From the NCBI RefSeq assembly GCF_963678975.1, contig NC_089274.1:17749633-17813632 (forward strand): a DNA stretch of 64,000 nucleotides, read 5' to 3'. The DNA comes from Dysidea avara. Taxonomy: Eukaryota > Porifera > Demospongiae > Dictyoceratida > Dysideidae. Shown here piece after piece: positions 47,865-61,569 of the stretch (positions are counted from its first letter, which is position 1; each line of letters starts with the position of its first letter). Under the pieces are notes generated by a model. The model did no database searches. It saw nothing but the letters and a program-made list of their open reading frames with translations, and was not told the origin of the DNA. The translations under genes and the position numbers were made by a program.

Positions 47865-50800
47865 CAAAAACTATATCATTGTGCAATGATTATTTTGTAA
47901 TTTTGGTCATGTATGCATGTATAGGCTATAGGATGTCATGCACAGAAGTTGAACATACATAACTATTGAGTATGGTATTATTACAGGATTGCGTTTTATC
48001 TTAAAAGAACTGTAAATAGTACTGCACAGATGTCACAGACCCTAGCTACTATAAAGTTGTAGACAGTTAGGGTTACAAAAACATGATCCTCTGCAGAAAT
48101 TATGATTATACAGAACATATATATGCAAGCAAGATGCACAACACTTATGAGTACATCCAACTCAATAAACTTATTTCATAAAACTTATTTCACTTCGTGA
48201 TCTGAGTGATGGGAGTGATCTAAGTGATCGGTTAATAAACTTAAATCTTAGAATAATTCTTCTATTTTGCATGGATCAATTTTTGGCAGAGTGGTCTTCT
48301 TCTCATGTATACTCTTCAAGCAACCAAGTACACTTGGCATTAAAATCAGTCAAGAATATCTGTCTATTAACACAATAGAAATATTTATGAACAGCTGTTT
48401 CACAGATCTGTATAACACAAATGAATTCCCAAGCTTCCTTGTCATATCTGAGTGCATTAACATACGGACTACTGTTCTATTAGTGCAACTTGTAATGTTA
48501 CACAATTACAGAATACCTCATAGTTATGCTGCATACAACCTTAAGTGATCATATGCATTTTACCTATTCAAACACCAGATACCTAGTCCCATAGATATGT
48601 AGATAGGGTTTACAATGATTGCCAAGAGACAAGTTAGTTGTCACTGCATGTAAATGCAGTAATTACTGTCCAGCATACTTGAAGGTGCATGGTGGTTAGA
48701 AATTATCACTGTAAAAGTCACTGCAAATCAAGCCATATGTCCACCAAAAGAAAATTAATTGCTGCATCATGTGATCAAAATGATTGTTGTATGTGTTAAG
48801 GTCCATGACCTTGCAATAAGAAAATTCTGCTTTGTGAAGTTTATTATATTAAGGAAGACATTCACTAAAGCATGAAGACATGTAGCTAGTTTTGCTCTTT
48901 ATGCAAGCAAAATGTGGATATGAAATGTACAGTCAACAAAGTCACATGCAAATTCAGAAAATTTGGATGCAAATAAAAAATACATGGAGATCTAAAGTAG
49001 CACAGTTGATGGACTGTGGGAATATATATTTAGGAAGGAGCCCTTTAAACATGTATAATGCACTCACTATAATTATGTTGGCTACTTTTGTTTTGTTTAT
49101 TGACATTTTGTAGTTACATACCTTAGCAGTTAATCAGTTCCCCAACAGGAACTGTTCTCTTCCTTTGAATGCTCAACAATTAGCTATGTATAAATTTGAC
49201 AATGAAGAATATGTTACCAACTTAATATAATTATATTATGTTTAAACCATGCAGGAGCAATAAATTTATGTACCAAGTACATGCAACTGTATGATTAGAT
49301 GTGTAGTAAAGTCATTTGAATTCTATTTACACTTGTATCTATGTATATTCAATACATTTCTAGTCTGCTAAGCGGTTTGCAAACCTCACGCTTGGTACAA
49401 GAGTACAAGAAGCATAGCTACACTATGTAATGGAAAGTTTTGTTGTTAGAGAATACTTTGGCATGCACAACTATATGTATGGTGTTATAAAATCAGTGAT
49501 TATGCATGAGGTTAAATATACATATACCACTTTCATACCTCACTTCAAAGTATAAATGCCATGCATATAGCACTGCACTCAGAAATGTATTAACGAGAAA
49601 TGGAGGTAACATATGAAAATATAACGGGCATATTTTGGTATATAAAACCTCCACTTCTCAATAATGTTCCCAGAAATCATCAGAGTGGCCCAACTGTTAG
49701 TGCATATAAATATAACCGTGTTACAACTACTACATGCACATATGCATATTTCTCCAAATGTAGAAGATGATTGATTCATTCTATAATTTGTCATCATTCA
49801 AATGCCAAGCACTATATACTACTGATCAGAAAAGAACATATACTAAACAAAATTTACTGGAATTGCTTACAATGCTTAACTGTGTGTTTCAGATGCATTG
49901 TGGCAATTGTAAACCAACTATAGCCACTTATACATATAGTTCTTGAACTATGCACGTGGAGATTTCTTGTGAACTGAAGTTCAATGTATGCAGTGACCTA
50001 CACATGTGGTAGTTACAAGCCATTTGTGTAGTATAACAATATACTGTCATTTAGTGCAGTCTTACTACAGATACTACAGAATTGAGAAAGTCACTGATGA
50101 CACATTCTATAAAGATAAACATATGACTGACTGGCATATAGTGACTGCTGACATACCCGGCTACTTCAATGAGTATGCATGTAGTTGTTGTATAGCATTC
50201 ACCCATTTCTTGTTCCCTTATTTTACTAGATATACCTATGCTGCATTTGGTAGGATTTACTGTAACAACAGAAGTATTAAACATTGTTATATCAAGGTGT
50301 ATTACATGTAAACTTTTAATTTTTGTCTTTTAGGTTCATGGTTTTTCATTATGAATGATAGATATTTTTTAACAACACCTGGGGCAATATCTCCATGAGG
50401 AGACTTGTAATATACAAGTGAAATTAATATGTAGCTATGTCCGTGTCTTAAATTCACATGTCAGGTTTAAAGTTAGCCACTGTGGCTTCATGATAAATTA
50501 CCATTCAAATCAGTCTGTAACTTGAAACTGTCTGGCATTACATGCACTATGCCTGTGGTGTTGCTGTACTATCTAGCGGAATTTCATATGTGTACATATT
50601 TAGTCAGCCATTCACAAATATCAGAGTTAGCACACATCACTGTGCAAGTCTATGTAGCTGTAGAGCTAACTGTATTTTGAGATGATGTAGTTCTAGTAAG
50701 CAGAGCTTAGACTGTGATTACAAGGCCTCCAGTCCTGTATGGCTTAAATTAGCTACACTACTACATATATGGCTTACAAATAATGAAATTAAGACTGTTG

Positions 50801-51888
50801 TCTGTATTGTCCTTTAATGTACTTGGCTGTGTATTTGAGTTAGTGCAATAACATGTTAGAAACTTGTGGCCAGATTAACTTGTAAGGTTCTAAAAGCATT
50901 CTTACAGTATGTATGGTTCATTATATTACAGGTTTCTATATGGAATTTGTAGATAGCTAATTTATACACAAAGTTTTGGGTTTCTTAACCTTGATAATCA
51001 TGTTTATGAATATACTTGGTTGCTTAGTAAAGTTAGTGCAATAAACATTTGGCCATATTAGTTTGTGAGATTCAGAAGGAAATTTTTAGAGACTCTCTTC
51101 ACTGCTGTTAACAGATTAAGTCATATACCAACTTTTAAATTACTTAACCTTAATTGTCATGTTTAGTTTTAGTCTGAGGTACTTTACTGTTCTAGAAAAC
51201 AGCACATACGTTTGTCTTAACTAAATATGTCAGTCAACCGAGACTAACATAACTAGACTAATTTAATGCTATCATTCCTGTACTTGTGTGAGTGTTGTGA
51301 TCTGTTACACAATGGGCAATATACACCCAAAGCAAAAAACCGAAATTGCAAAATACACAACTCAATTTTAATTAAATGAAAAGTTTGTAACTTTGTATAT
51401 GTAAAATCTCTTCAAGTCATAAACCTTAGAAGACACTTACTTCACATCAAATCCTGAATTAGAAAATTATGTACAGTTGTATTCTGTGTCATGCTAAATA
51501 TTAAACAAAAACATATTTTCCTCCTGCATGGTTAGCTACCCATTGTTTACTATAACATTAGTGTATCCAATATGTGATCCAGTCTGGGAAAAAAACCAGT
51601 CTTATCACCTATTTAAAAGCATCAAGAAATGCCAGTTTTAAGTATTTATAGTGTTATAGCTCGCCAATGGTTGAAGCTACATGTACTGAATTTTCACACG
51701 TTTTACACCAATTACTTACGTTATGGGCCATTCAGGTCTCAAAACTGGCTTAAATGAAAGGAAATTCACAGCACAGGTATTTATTCAACACCATGCACGG
51801 AGCTGTATAGCCACATACTAGTGTCTGAACATATTTTATGGCTACTATATCAAAGAAAGGTTCACATAAGTTCTAACTATATTATATA
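47865..51888. other. AT-rich spacer (4.0 kb)
   Basis: No supported exon, RNA gene or clear repeat. One ACTGTTCTATTAGTGCAAC motif at about 48471. The 101-codon frame at 50006 has no recognisable domain. Confidence 0.4.
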
Positions 51889-52002
51889 GTTATACAACGA
51901 CCACGAGTGCTCTGCCTGATATAAACGCACGAGCCTGAGGGCCGTTAGGCCCGAAGGCAAGTGCGTTTATACAGGCAGAGCACGAATGCACGTTGTATAA
52001 CT
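51889..52002. repeat. Palindrome with about 42-nt arms
   Basis: Left arm AGTTATACAACG ... GTGCTCTGCCTGATATAAAC; right arm GTTTATACAGGCAGAGCAC ... CGTTGTATAACT. Loop GC-rich with a nested GGGCC...GGCCC dyad. Compare the similar hairpin at 20023. Confidence 0.75.
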
Positions 52003-52474
52003 GTTATGTACCACTCACCTAATAGGTGGGGAGAGTCTCACAAGACAGCTGTAACACTTATAAAGGCCAGGTTTCTAACATCGATTGTGGGTAACCAAGC
52101 CAGACGTTGCGATGACGTTCCCCCTGCAGTACTGCAGCGAGTACTGCAGCCACCTGAGATAATGAAAGCTAGTACGCTATGGGTTATGCATTTGCTGTTC
52201 GACTCTCATCATGTAGTGCTCAGCATGCCAGCGTGCCATATAGACTAAGCACCAGACTAATCACCATAGTGATTCTCTCGAGTGAAAAAAAGCAGCTAAA
52301 TAGACGGTTTAAGTAAACAAAACCTAACTACTAAACGATACTAGTCTAATTCTTGCTATTTACATTGGCTAAACTCGAATCTGGTGGCATGACAAAACTG
52401 GTTCCCACAATCGAACATAAAGGTTAGTATTATTTAGAATATATTTGTTTTATTGAGTCATTGTCGAAGTGGAC
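52003..52474. other. Spacer
   Basis: No domain-bearing frame; the 95-codon frame at 51961 begins inside the palindrome. Confidence 0.35.
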
Positions 52475-52698
52475 TACTGTAGGCGGGGAAAGTTACGCGT
52501 GGGAAAAGTTTCGCGAATTGCACTCTACTTTTTATACCGGCGTAAAAGTTTCGCGATGCTGATTTTGCATACTGATTTATTACTGTACAACTAATACAAG
52601 CATGTAGAAGCTAACCGGCGTAAAAGTTTCGCGATAGCTACTGGCAATTGCAAAATTCGCGAAACTTTTCCCAAGCGTAACTTTCCCCGCCTACGGTA
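52475..52698. mobile_element. CpG-rich MITE (TTTCGCGA type)
   Basis: Left end TACTGTAGGCGGGGAAAGTT and right end (complement) TACCGTAGGCGGGGAAAGTT are followed in both arms by ACGC(G/T)TGGGAAAAGTTTCG and CGAATT. Two internal copies of CCGGCGTAAAAGTTTCGCGA at about 52537 and 52617. 224 nt, no ORF. Confidence 0.85.
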
Positions 52699-52964
52699 CA
52701 GTTTAATCTGGGCTAAGATGGCACCAGACTAGTAAGGTGTATAAATACGTTTTATATGTAAATTAGAGTTGTGGCCACCCGCGTTGGCTTTTTCAATCGC
52801 CATTGGCTGCTTGAAAACATTATACGTATTGGTGACGTTATGGCCCACAATCGACCTTTACATGTCAGGCTATAAAAGAATTCGAGTGATCTGTGAAGTG
52901 TCTTTCCACATATTAGGTGAGGTGTCGTAGTGGTCTTCGCCACTGGTACTTGTGCTATGCTGCA

Positions 52965-53105
52965 CAAAACTGCAGCCAGTGCAATATATCTTATAATGCA
53001 CTCGTTGTGGTCTACAAAACCGCAACCAGTGCGTTATAAATTATAATGCACTTGCTGCGGTCTGCAGCAGTGAAATATGCAAATTATGGCACTGGCGGTG
53101 CCTTT
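52965..53105 (+). repeat. Degenerate about 50-nt tandem repeat
   Basis: GCAGCCAGTGCAATATATCT, GCAACCAGTGCGTTATAAAT and GCAGCAGTGAAATATGCAAA start successive units, each with (T)ATAATGCACT(C/T)G. Related to CAGTGCATATATC repeats near 20140 and 55565. Confidence 0.6.
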
Positions 53106-54939
53106 GAACTGCCCACGCAGAGTGGTACATCATGAGCTATAACACTAATACTCACTATGTAAGGTTTTGAAAATGTAGAAGAAACCTATATCACCAAGAG
53201 ACAGTTTTGATTGTGAGATTCAGTTTGTCTCAATTGAGAGTCACAGAATGCTCAATTGTAAGTCACAGGAGACCCACAATGTAAAGTACATCTAGCTCAT
53301 ATAAGTTTATATACTTTTTACTACAGTATTCAATACTAAGAAGCATTAAAACTGCAGTTTGTGGAATGCAGTAACAAGTTGTCAGCACACTTGGCAGTGT
53401 GACGTACAGATGTGGCACACTTGGCTGGATGTTGCACTACTACATCACATTTGTAGCACTAAGAATCCCTTTGATCTGAGGAGTGAAAGCGTTACATATG
53501 TCTTTATCTGGTAGTTCAAAGCATGACGGTTTCTGTAACAATAACTATTTTAACTATATATGCACTACATGTGGGTTATCCGTCTAACCACATTATGTGT
53601 CAACCTCTACAAATGTACATTTATTATGTTTATTGCAACTGGATAAACATGCAACCTCATAATTATGACCGTACATCAGCAAAAATACTTGTACCTGACA
53701 AATTCTTCATACCAGATTAGTAGTCATTTATCAAGTTTGGGTTCATGGCTTCATGCATATAGTTTGGTTTAATGTGAAGCTTGATAACTACCATAGCTCT
53801 AGGCATTTGAAATTTGACACTGATATGATTGTAATAGCCAGTATATTCTAAGACAACAGATTTTAGTTGTATACTACTTCAACTGACCTGTAACACTTTA
53901 AGAATGGTCTACACAATTCATTCATCCCCTTAACTTTACAAGAAGGTGTTTCAAGAAAGGTTATGCATGTAAAGTAACATTTTAATTTCAACATTAATGT
54001 TTTATGGTACAACAAAATAAATTGCATGTGCACATGCAGGAGCTAATTTATTAAAAGAGGATAGCCATGCATGAGGGTCCACTAGTTCAGCTACAGATGT
54101 AGACAACCTCTCTTGCTTTATACTTATTTTTATAATTCCTATACTCAATTTAAAGTCTTAATTTCCCTTGCACTTGCTGCATTCTAGAATTTACAGCTAG
54201 CTATACACATACTCAAAAATTTATGTATACACCTAAAGCTAATGTTTTATATAATGGAAAAGTAATTTATTTTCTGGAAGAAGTAGATGACCAAAATACT
54301 CTAATGCAGCAGTCAGGTAACTGACTATTATGCTCTAATAAAACAGTCACTCATTTGTAATTTGATTACCATGGATAAGCCTAACCTCTCTTCAACATCT
54401 CATCATGACTTGCATATTGCATGGTAGTGGTCTTAATCAATTATGATACTGGAATGGAAATTTTGAGGTCTTTTAAAGTGATGACATCATAGGCTGTTAT
54501 TATAGCTAAATAAACTTTAGTGATGTTCTACAATGTGTAGCCATCACAAGTACAAGGAACATTTCTAGCACTTCAACATTTCTTACAAATTTTATATTAA
54601 ATTCTTCTAATTGGTCAGCTAATCTTAAGAATCACAATGCTGCAAATCAGCAAAACGGAAAGGCAAGGCTTTTTCATAAGAAATATCACAGTAGCCATAA
54701 AGTGACATTTCTTTGTATTTCAATAGCCTATAAAACTAACAAGGTATTTGGTTACACATTGCACCAACTTTAACACAGGATAAGCCATTTTGTAAGAGGG
54801 TCAAGCTGGCAAGGTTTTCCCTACCATACAATGCACAGTAGGGAAAACTTTGCCATTTTTCATGTACAGTTAAGCATTGAATAACACTTACCTATATGAA
54901 ATAAGTAGGAAAGAAAGACTACTAGTTTATTTCCATATC
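53106..54939. other. AT-rich spacer
   Basis: Two copies of the TACTCTAAT...CAGTCA motif near 54297 and 54330. No supported exon. Confidence 0.4.
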
Positions 54940-55147
54940 AGCCAAGCAGTGTTTGACCTTAAGGGTTCTAAAATCAAAGGTGGCCACAATGATGTTAACT
55001 TTCAACAATACAGCATCATGTCATTATTAAATTTTATTGACAATAACAGCATTGCAGACATTTCTTGGCTACCACATTTGATTCAAAACTTTTATAATTT
55101 TGCAGGCCAAACTCTTTTCTTTTTCACAGTTTGGCTGTTTTGGTATG
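54940..55147. mobile_element. MITE-D copy (decayed)
   Basis: GCCAAGCAG, AAAATCAAAGGTGGCCACAA, TGATGTTAA at left; GCAGACATTTCTTGGCTACC, TTTTTCACAGTTTGGCTGTT and TTGGTATGGAT at right, the same order and orientation as 41891-42164. Confidence 0.7.
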
Positions 55148-56959
55148 GATATTATTTACAATAATTTTCAAAGTAAACAAGTAAACTACATCATCTTTTA
55201 AATCCACAATACTACAAGATGTAGCTAGTGATGGTGCACCATTGCAATTGGCTGTGAATTGCACTACCGATATGTAAAACGATGGCGCATAAAAAGAATG
55301 TTTAATTCTTACATAACGAAGACTCATTGTAACATCACCTTTAACCTCAAGACTTTGTAGCTATAAACATACATGATATGGTTTCTATTGTTTACAAGAT
55401 CCATTCATATACGCTCTTAGCTACTGAGGTTGCATGAAAAAGCTAGGTATATCTACGGCAAAAAGATTTGAGTGGGCTGCACCAACATACATTGTTGTAT
55501 ACATATCAGTATAGTGTATAATATACACATGTTCTACTTTCACATCTCAGATCAAAGGAAAGCCAGTGCATATATTTCACACATGCCAGTGTAAACAGTG
55601 CACTAGTCTTGCTAAGACAGTGTGTATATCTCAAGATATTGCTATTATCACGTTTAACTCATTGTGGCCCTCAGGCAAGTGCGAATATACTAGTCAAAGC
55701 ACTCATGCCCATTACATATTAGTCTTACATAATTGTAGGCCAGATTGTCCATATTCAGTTAGCCCTTGATTAAGCACTTCAATTATATATAGCCAGTATA
55801 TAGTCATTATAAACATATTATAAGCATTCTCTGCTTGTATGTTAATGTAAAGTGGCCATGCACTATATATATATGTCGAAAGTCCTACACTTATACAGTT
55901 ATATTCAACACCATTAATTTCCATTGAAATTCAAAATGATTGTTTCAATAGAGATGTCAAATGATTTATTGGGAGTGCTGCACTAGGGACCCATGCATGA
56001 AAGGGTTAAAGGCTTAAAGCCAATCTTATAACACTGCTGATTGCAGACAAACTCTCACGCCATCAACGTGGGTATCCACCACCAAAGGAGCCACAACAGC
56101 TTATATGTTAGAGTATCTTGATACACTTGTTGATGTTTTGGGTTATACTGATCATACTTGGGTTTCACTCTATGCTGCCATGATATCATTTCATACTACA
56201 GTTAATACTTTTTAAATAAGGAAGTTAGACAATCCTACATGTAAGCACCTGCACAGAATTTTGTAACTAACCAGGAGATCCTGACACTATCCTGCAAACA
56301 TTCACTAGACTCTTCTAGTAATAACACTTAAAAGTGTTCTTCGAACAACACCATTATCTACACCAATGTCTTCATATGTGGCCAAGGACTTTTAGTACAA
56401 GTAAATTTGCATTCAACTTAGCTAATTTCAAATGACAATAGGTTTAATGTGTTGTTAAGCTCATGTTAGCTACTTTAGCTTCGTGCAGTAAGATGACAAA
56501 CTTTTAAAGCCTGTGAACATGCTGTACCACCTGGCATAATAATATGTAAAATGTATGGTATATACTATTTGTATGGATCACAAATAATAAAATTAGGTCT
56601 GGTATCTAGCTATATCATCTTTTAAGGCTGCTTAGCAAGGTTAGTATATTAATGATGTTAAAAACTTAGTCTTGTAAGGTTCTAAAAGCATTCTTATAGT
56701 ATTACGGGTTTCTTTTTTAAAAATTGTAGAGACTCTCTTCCATAACAGACAAGCTAAGTGATAAATACAGGAATTTTAAAATTATATTTACGAATTTAGC
56801 TACAGAAGAAATATCTGTTACTTTTGATATCACATCCTTACTGATTAGCATTGGACAGCTACATAATCATTATAAAACATGCCAGTCTGGAATGCTATTG
56901 ACTGTTATGACCCAAACTAAATGCAAGCAAGAAAGTTAGTTAAAATGATGGTTTCAATA
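55148..56959. other. AT-rich spacer
   Basis: One CTTTCACATCTCAGATCAAA repeat near 55541. No supported exon. Confidence 0.4.
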
Positions 56960-56964
56960 TAGTT

Positions 56965-57071
56965 GTGAAACAAAAGTGGTGGCCAAGAAATGGCTATTGT
57001 TATTGCCAAGTATCAATAAATAAATGTAACAATATTGTGACTTGTCATGATTGATGACAACTAACATACTA

Positions 57072-57103
<32 letters not shown>

Positions 57104-57175
57104 TATTGTCGTTTTTGGCTGCCAAATTTGCATGGCACCTTTTTGACAGCTTGGCTGCCTTGATTGACAGTAGAT
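56965..57175. mobile_element. MITE-D copy with (TAA)n
   Basis: TTGTGAAACAAAAGTGGTGG, CCAAGAAATGGCT at left; TTGGCTGCCAAATTTGCATG, GACAGCTTGGCTGCC at right. A (TAA)9 tract lies at about 57078-57105. Confidence 0.6.
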
Positions 57176-57204
57176 ATAAATTTATCATACACAACACATG
57201 TATA

Positions 57205-57395
57205 CATATGTTCCCAAGCTGGCTTATACAAACTGCAGTACATTACTTTAGTAATATTCAATTTGCTGCTGCTCTGCAACAAGATTTGCTGAATGCTATA
57301 TTAGAGAATAACTGCCCTAATAGAGTCAACATCTCCCTGTGTGTGTACATAATGTACTGTACAATAGATGAATGGTCTATTTGAGTGTGCTTGAA
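57205..57395 (+). repeat. Dispersed repeat C copy 3
   Basis: CCCAAGCTGGCTT, CTGCTCTGCAAC, AGAGAATAACTGCCCTAATA, ACATAATGTACTGTACAATA and GATGAATGGTCTATTTGAGT align with 45165-45330. Confidence 0.6.
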
Positions 57396-58234
57396 TGGTA
57401 GGAAAGTTTTGGAGATTACTATCTGCTTGCTGCTATAAGCTGTTGACAAAATAAAGGACATTCAAACCATCCATTAATAATTATTAATGGTCCATCCTAT
57501 TCACTCACTCACCTAAACTCTGACATGAACATGTATAAAAGTGTCTGCAAGTGAAAGAAACAAAATTTCATATTGCTGAATCAAAAAACTAGTACATTTA
57601 ACTGCTTTGGTCATAGTACGTAAACAATAACATATACTAAGAACATTATGACAACCTCTATACAAGTGACAAATGTGTTCATATGTTGCAGCTGAATTAT
57701 GTGCAGCCTCAATTAAATTCCAAAAATGTTTTTGTCTCAGAATCTTATACCAGATTAGTATATCAACTGATTCACCAACAATGGGTTCATGCGCATAGTT
57801 TGATTAATGTGAAGCTAGCTAACCACCATGGCTCTAGGTGTGTTTAAGCATCAACATTGATGTGATCCTATACTGTATATCTGATTAGCCAGTTACTGCA
57901 TATGTGAATTATGGTATGAGGAAACTTTGAGTGTCAATGTCTTTGAATAATCTAAAGCAATACACTTTTGGTCACATACGGCTTCAACCCTTTTAGAAAG
58001 GTTAACAAATTATTTCATGTTTTGTTCATCCCTTTAGCATTACAGAAAATTAGCTTGACCAAAAGGTAATTCAAAAAAAGTTAATGAGGAATGCATGTAA
58101 AATGAGATAAGACTTTGTACATGCATATACCTATAATCCACCCAATGTTCTCCAACAGCAACATGGCATGCTACGGAATGAATATGCACATGCAGATGTG
58201 TGTGTGTACGTGCGTGCGCATGCGTGTGTGTGTG

Positions 58235-58620
58235 TAGAGGCAGCATAGCCAAGTAGTTAGGGCATCAGCCTGGTATTTAAAAGGTTTCTGGTTTGATTCC
58301 CAGTTACACCAAAGGGGAACTGGTGGCCTGGTGTCAACTGGGGAAGCAGCCCACCCAGCTGTAACATCGATGCGTACTTGGTGTGAACTGGGGGAAGCAA
58401 ATGCCAACTGTCCATGTCTCACATAGTGAATGAAGGTCCAGGTGGGACTTCAGGTGTCCAAGCCTTCACCTGTGAGACATGGTACAGCCTCCTGTGAGCT
58501 ACTAGTCCTGCCCCAGAAGGATTTTTCTGCACTGGCTCCTAGCAACTGAATAGCACACAGGTGTCCCAGTGCTGGCTCACTGGGTAGGTGTGACTGTGCT
58601 AACACGATAGCTGAAGGCTT
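58235..58620 (+). repeat. tRNA-derived SINE-like unit
   Basis: A-box TAGCCAAGTAG at about 58246 and B-box GGTTTGATTCC at about 58290, followed by a body with GGGGAAGCAGCCCACCCAGC, TGTAACATCGATG, GCAAATGCCAACTGTCC, CTACTAGTCCTGCCCC and GTGTCCCAGTGCTGG. The body is the reverse complement of the units at 15886-16805. Ends in a long (GT)n. Confidence 0.65.
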
Positions 58621-58622
58621 TG

Positions 58623-58871
<249 letters not shown>

Positions 58872-60101
58872 TTAATAATGCTCTCAATTGGTATAGTTTA
58901 GCCCAGGATTGCTTAAACTAGAAGGTTCTGGAGTTACTAGAGATCCTACTATGGTCACTGCTTGTGCACTGGTCGTGGCTATGCATAGAAGGACTATTAA
59001 TTGCTCTAGAATTTAAATGCACTATTGTAAGTAGCTACCATGCTGGTCAACCTTGGCTCATCCACCAAAACAGTCTGAGTTCTACTGTGGATTTGGCAGA
59101 ATTTTTTACCATAAAAGTGACCTCACCAGCACCAAAAATACTGTTGTTAAAGTTAACTACTTCAGTTCTTTGGATCCTGGATCCTGCCATTGTCTCACAA
59201 ACTCACAACATGCTGAAAAGATGAAAAGATGCACCAAGAGGAGTTTCAAACAACCTTCATTGAAATACTTAGAATTTGATTCCTCTCAGAACTTCTATGT
59301 AGCAATTTATGCATCAATCCATCATTATGTGGTATGTATACCCTATACGTGTCAAACAAACATCGATTGCTAACTGTATTAGTAAGGTTAGGTAATCCTA
59401 AGGTTGCAGCACAGGTTGTTGTCAGACCTGGTCAATAACAACAATAACAATATAGTTTAGTGATTCCGATGTGGGTGGGAGTGAGTATAGGCAATATTGG
59501 CTACTCTTAGAAAAGATCACTTAATATCTGCAATTTAGCTAATTACCAAGTGAAAAGCCTGCGTGACTCACTGTGACTTCAATAATCAGCTCATTTATGA
59601 TAGCTAAAAGAGTGGAGATCCGATGTGGGAAGGAAGGATAACAAAGGAGTGGCCACCATAATGAACAGGATATCCTAACATAGGAAGGTGTTAAGTACAA
59701 AATCAGCTTTTGTAATGTTGTAGAAAGTGTAGCTATTGCAGACACAAGGAAAGATCACTTCTAGCACTTCAAGATTTCTTATGAAAAAATCTTTTTGACA
59801 GATTAACAAATTATGATTCCTCAAATTACTCAGTTAATCTTAGAATCACAATAATATTATAGCAAATCTATTAAAAGGAAAGGTATGAATTTTCCATATC
59901 ACAGTATGTAATGTTTCCTTGCATATTTTAATGGCCTTATATAGCTAGTAAGGTATTACACTTATGCTAATATAACATTGTGATTGGCCTCATTGCTAAG
60001 AGGGTCAAATTGGCAAGGTTTTTCCTATATTATACCATGCATGAATCATGGTTTTTGCCTACCAAGTCATATTCTCAAGGTGTATTTGAAGTCACTCTGT
60101 C
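58872..60101. other. Spacer with weak open frames
   Basis: Two overlapping frames at 58964-59373 are not recognised. The repeat shared with 33455 lies at about 59380-59455. No clear TATA box upstream of copy 11; the best is TATATTATA near 60026. Confidence 0.35.
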
Positions 60102-60868
60102 ATGTTTGTGTTAGCAGCACTTGTGCTCCTGGGAATAATCTGTCTTCCTGAAGGAGTCAACGCCACCAAGAAGGTAACATCGATAATATATAAACTTGCT
60201 CTGAACATAACATTTAACCCTATACTTGTATTGTCATCCATTAGGTATGTATAAAGCACACCATCTTACCCTACTATCAACTGATTACCCCTGTGTGGCT
60301 TCAGCAGTATGCTACCATCCTTGGACCATATGATGTTCTTCCTCAGTACCTGGAACTTCAGAATGGTACTGGAGTTAGCTGGCAACAAGCTCTAGAAGTT
60401 CAATTGGTACCTCCTGATGTCTTAACAGCCAATAGCAGTGTCACTGTTACAATCACTATTGCCATGGAGACTGAACTGGCAGACAGGACAGATCATGATT
60501 TCACATTTGGCATAAGTGATAACACATCTTATATTGGATTTATTCAGTTTGACAAGGACAATTACATAGATTATTCACCATGTCGACGACATGAGGGAGA
60601 TAAGCTTAATAGACTTCTTCGAAATAGGATAGAAGATAATGCTCCCCTAGTAAATTCAAGGACTCTTTCTAGTGAGACCACACTGTGAATCATACCAGCT
60701 GAACAATGGGGATCCTGCCACACAGAACACGATGAGGGATACACTAAGATATCTAATTATGAACGTAGTCTAGACCTCAGTAATGGTTTTTTCCTTGAGA
60801 TGTACCGTCATGAGGCTGATGAAATATATCACATTAAGTACATTGCAACTGATGTTGAACTGGATTAA
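60102..60868 (+). pseudogene. WGSCH family copy 11, intact except one TGA
   Basis: Exon 1 60102-60173 (24-residue signal peptide, cleavage expected after V-N-A; donor GTAACA), a 71-nt intron, and exon 2 60245-60868, exactly the 624 nt of functional copies. The only lesion seen is TGA at 60686-60688, exon 2 codon 148, where paralogues have Gln. The frame then continues through W-G-S-C-H-T-E-H-D-E-G to TAA at 60866. All three cysteines are present. AATAAA at 61053. Very recent pseudogene, polymorphic null, assembly error or readthrough are all possible. A truncated product would lack the W-G-S-C-H cysteine and the C-terminal strands. Confidence 0.75.
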
Positions 60869-61220
60869 CAATATATAATACATGCATATTATATACATTA
60901 TGCAGTGACCATTTTGCAACTTACACTATAATACATAGGTTAGGAATGTCATTGTACATGTACATTATGCTGATACATTCATTAAATTTTGATGTCAGAT
61001 GTGTAACTATGTAAGTCAAGGCTCAGTCTAGCTCCTTTTGATCTTAAGAGACAATAAATTTAAAGCCTAAAGAATATCCATCACTTGGAAGATCCGTTTC
61101 CATCCATCATGGCACTTGGCTTGAAAGAAGGACCAAGAATTTTGATCAAAACGCAGCTGGTATGATTTTGTTTTTCAAAATATGAACAACATTAAGCCTT
61201 GAATCATTTTAAAGGCTTAC
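60869..61220. other. 3' flank of copy 11
   Basis: Contains the AATAAA at 61053. Nothing else recognised. Confidence 0.4.
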
Positions 61221-61376
61221 AACTGATTTGCAACATGGCTCTTGGTGGAGTTTAAATAATGCAATGCATTCCATGCATGTTCTAACATTTTCATGCATGT
61301 CCTAACATTTTCATTTGTTATCTGTGTCTGTCCATAATACTTTAAACTCCACCAAGAGCCATGTAGCAAATCAGTT
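61221..61376. repeat. Short foldback between copy 11 and syntrophin
   Basis: AACTGATTTGCAACATGGCT / complement at the ends with CTTGGTGGAGTTTAAA inside; arms about 36 nt. The interior has a direct repeat, CATGCATGTTCTAACATTTT / CATGCATGTCCTAACATTTT. Confidence 0.8.
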
Positions 61377-61569
61377 GATAATGGTGTGTGCATTTATCAT
61401 GCCTTATATAGTTTGGATAGTGGTTTGTATGTACTTCAAAACCTCACTTGTCCTGTCTACTGGTTGAATAAGTATGGGACCCTAGCTTATGAGTAAAGCA
61501 TGTAATGAGAAAACAATAGTATATCTGCATACATGCAGTAAATAAAGTAAAATACAGTATAGAAAATAG

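Noticed and set aside
49579..50311. Open frames of 72-101 codons
   Set aside because: Overlapping on both strands, Cys/Tyr/Ile-rich as expected from AT-rich noncoding DNA, no motifs.
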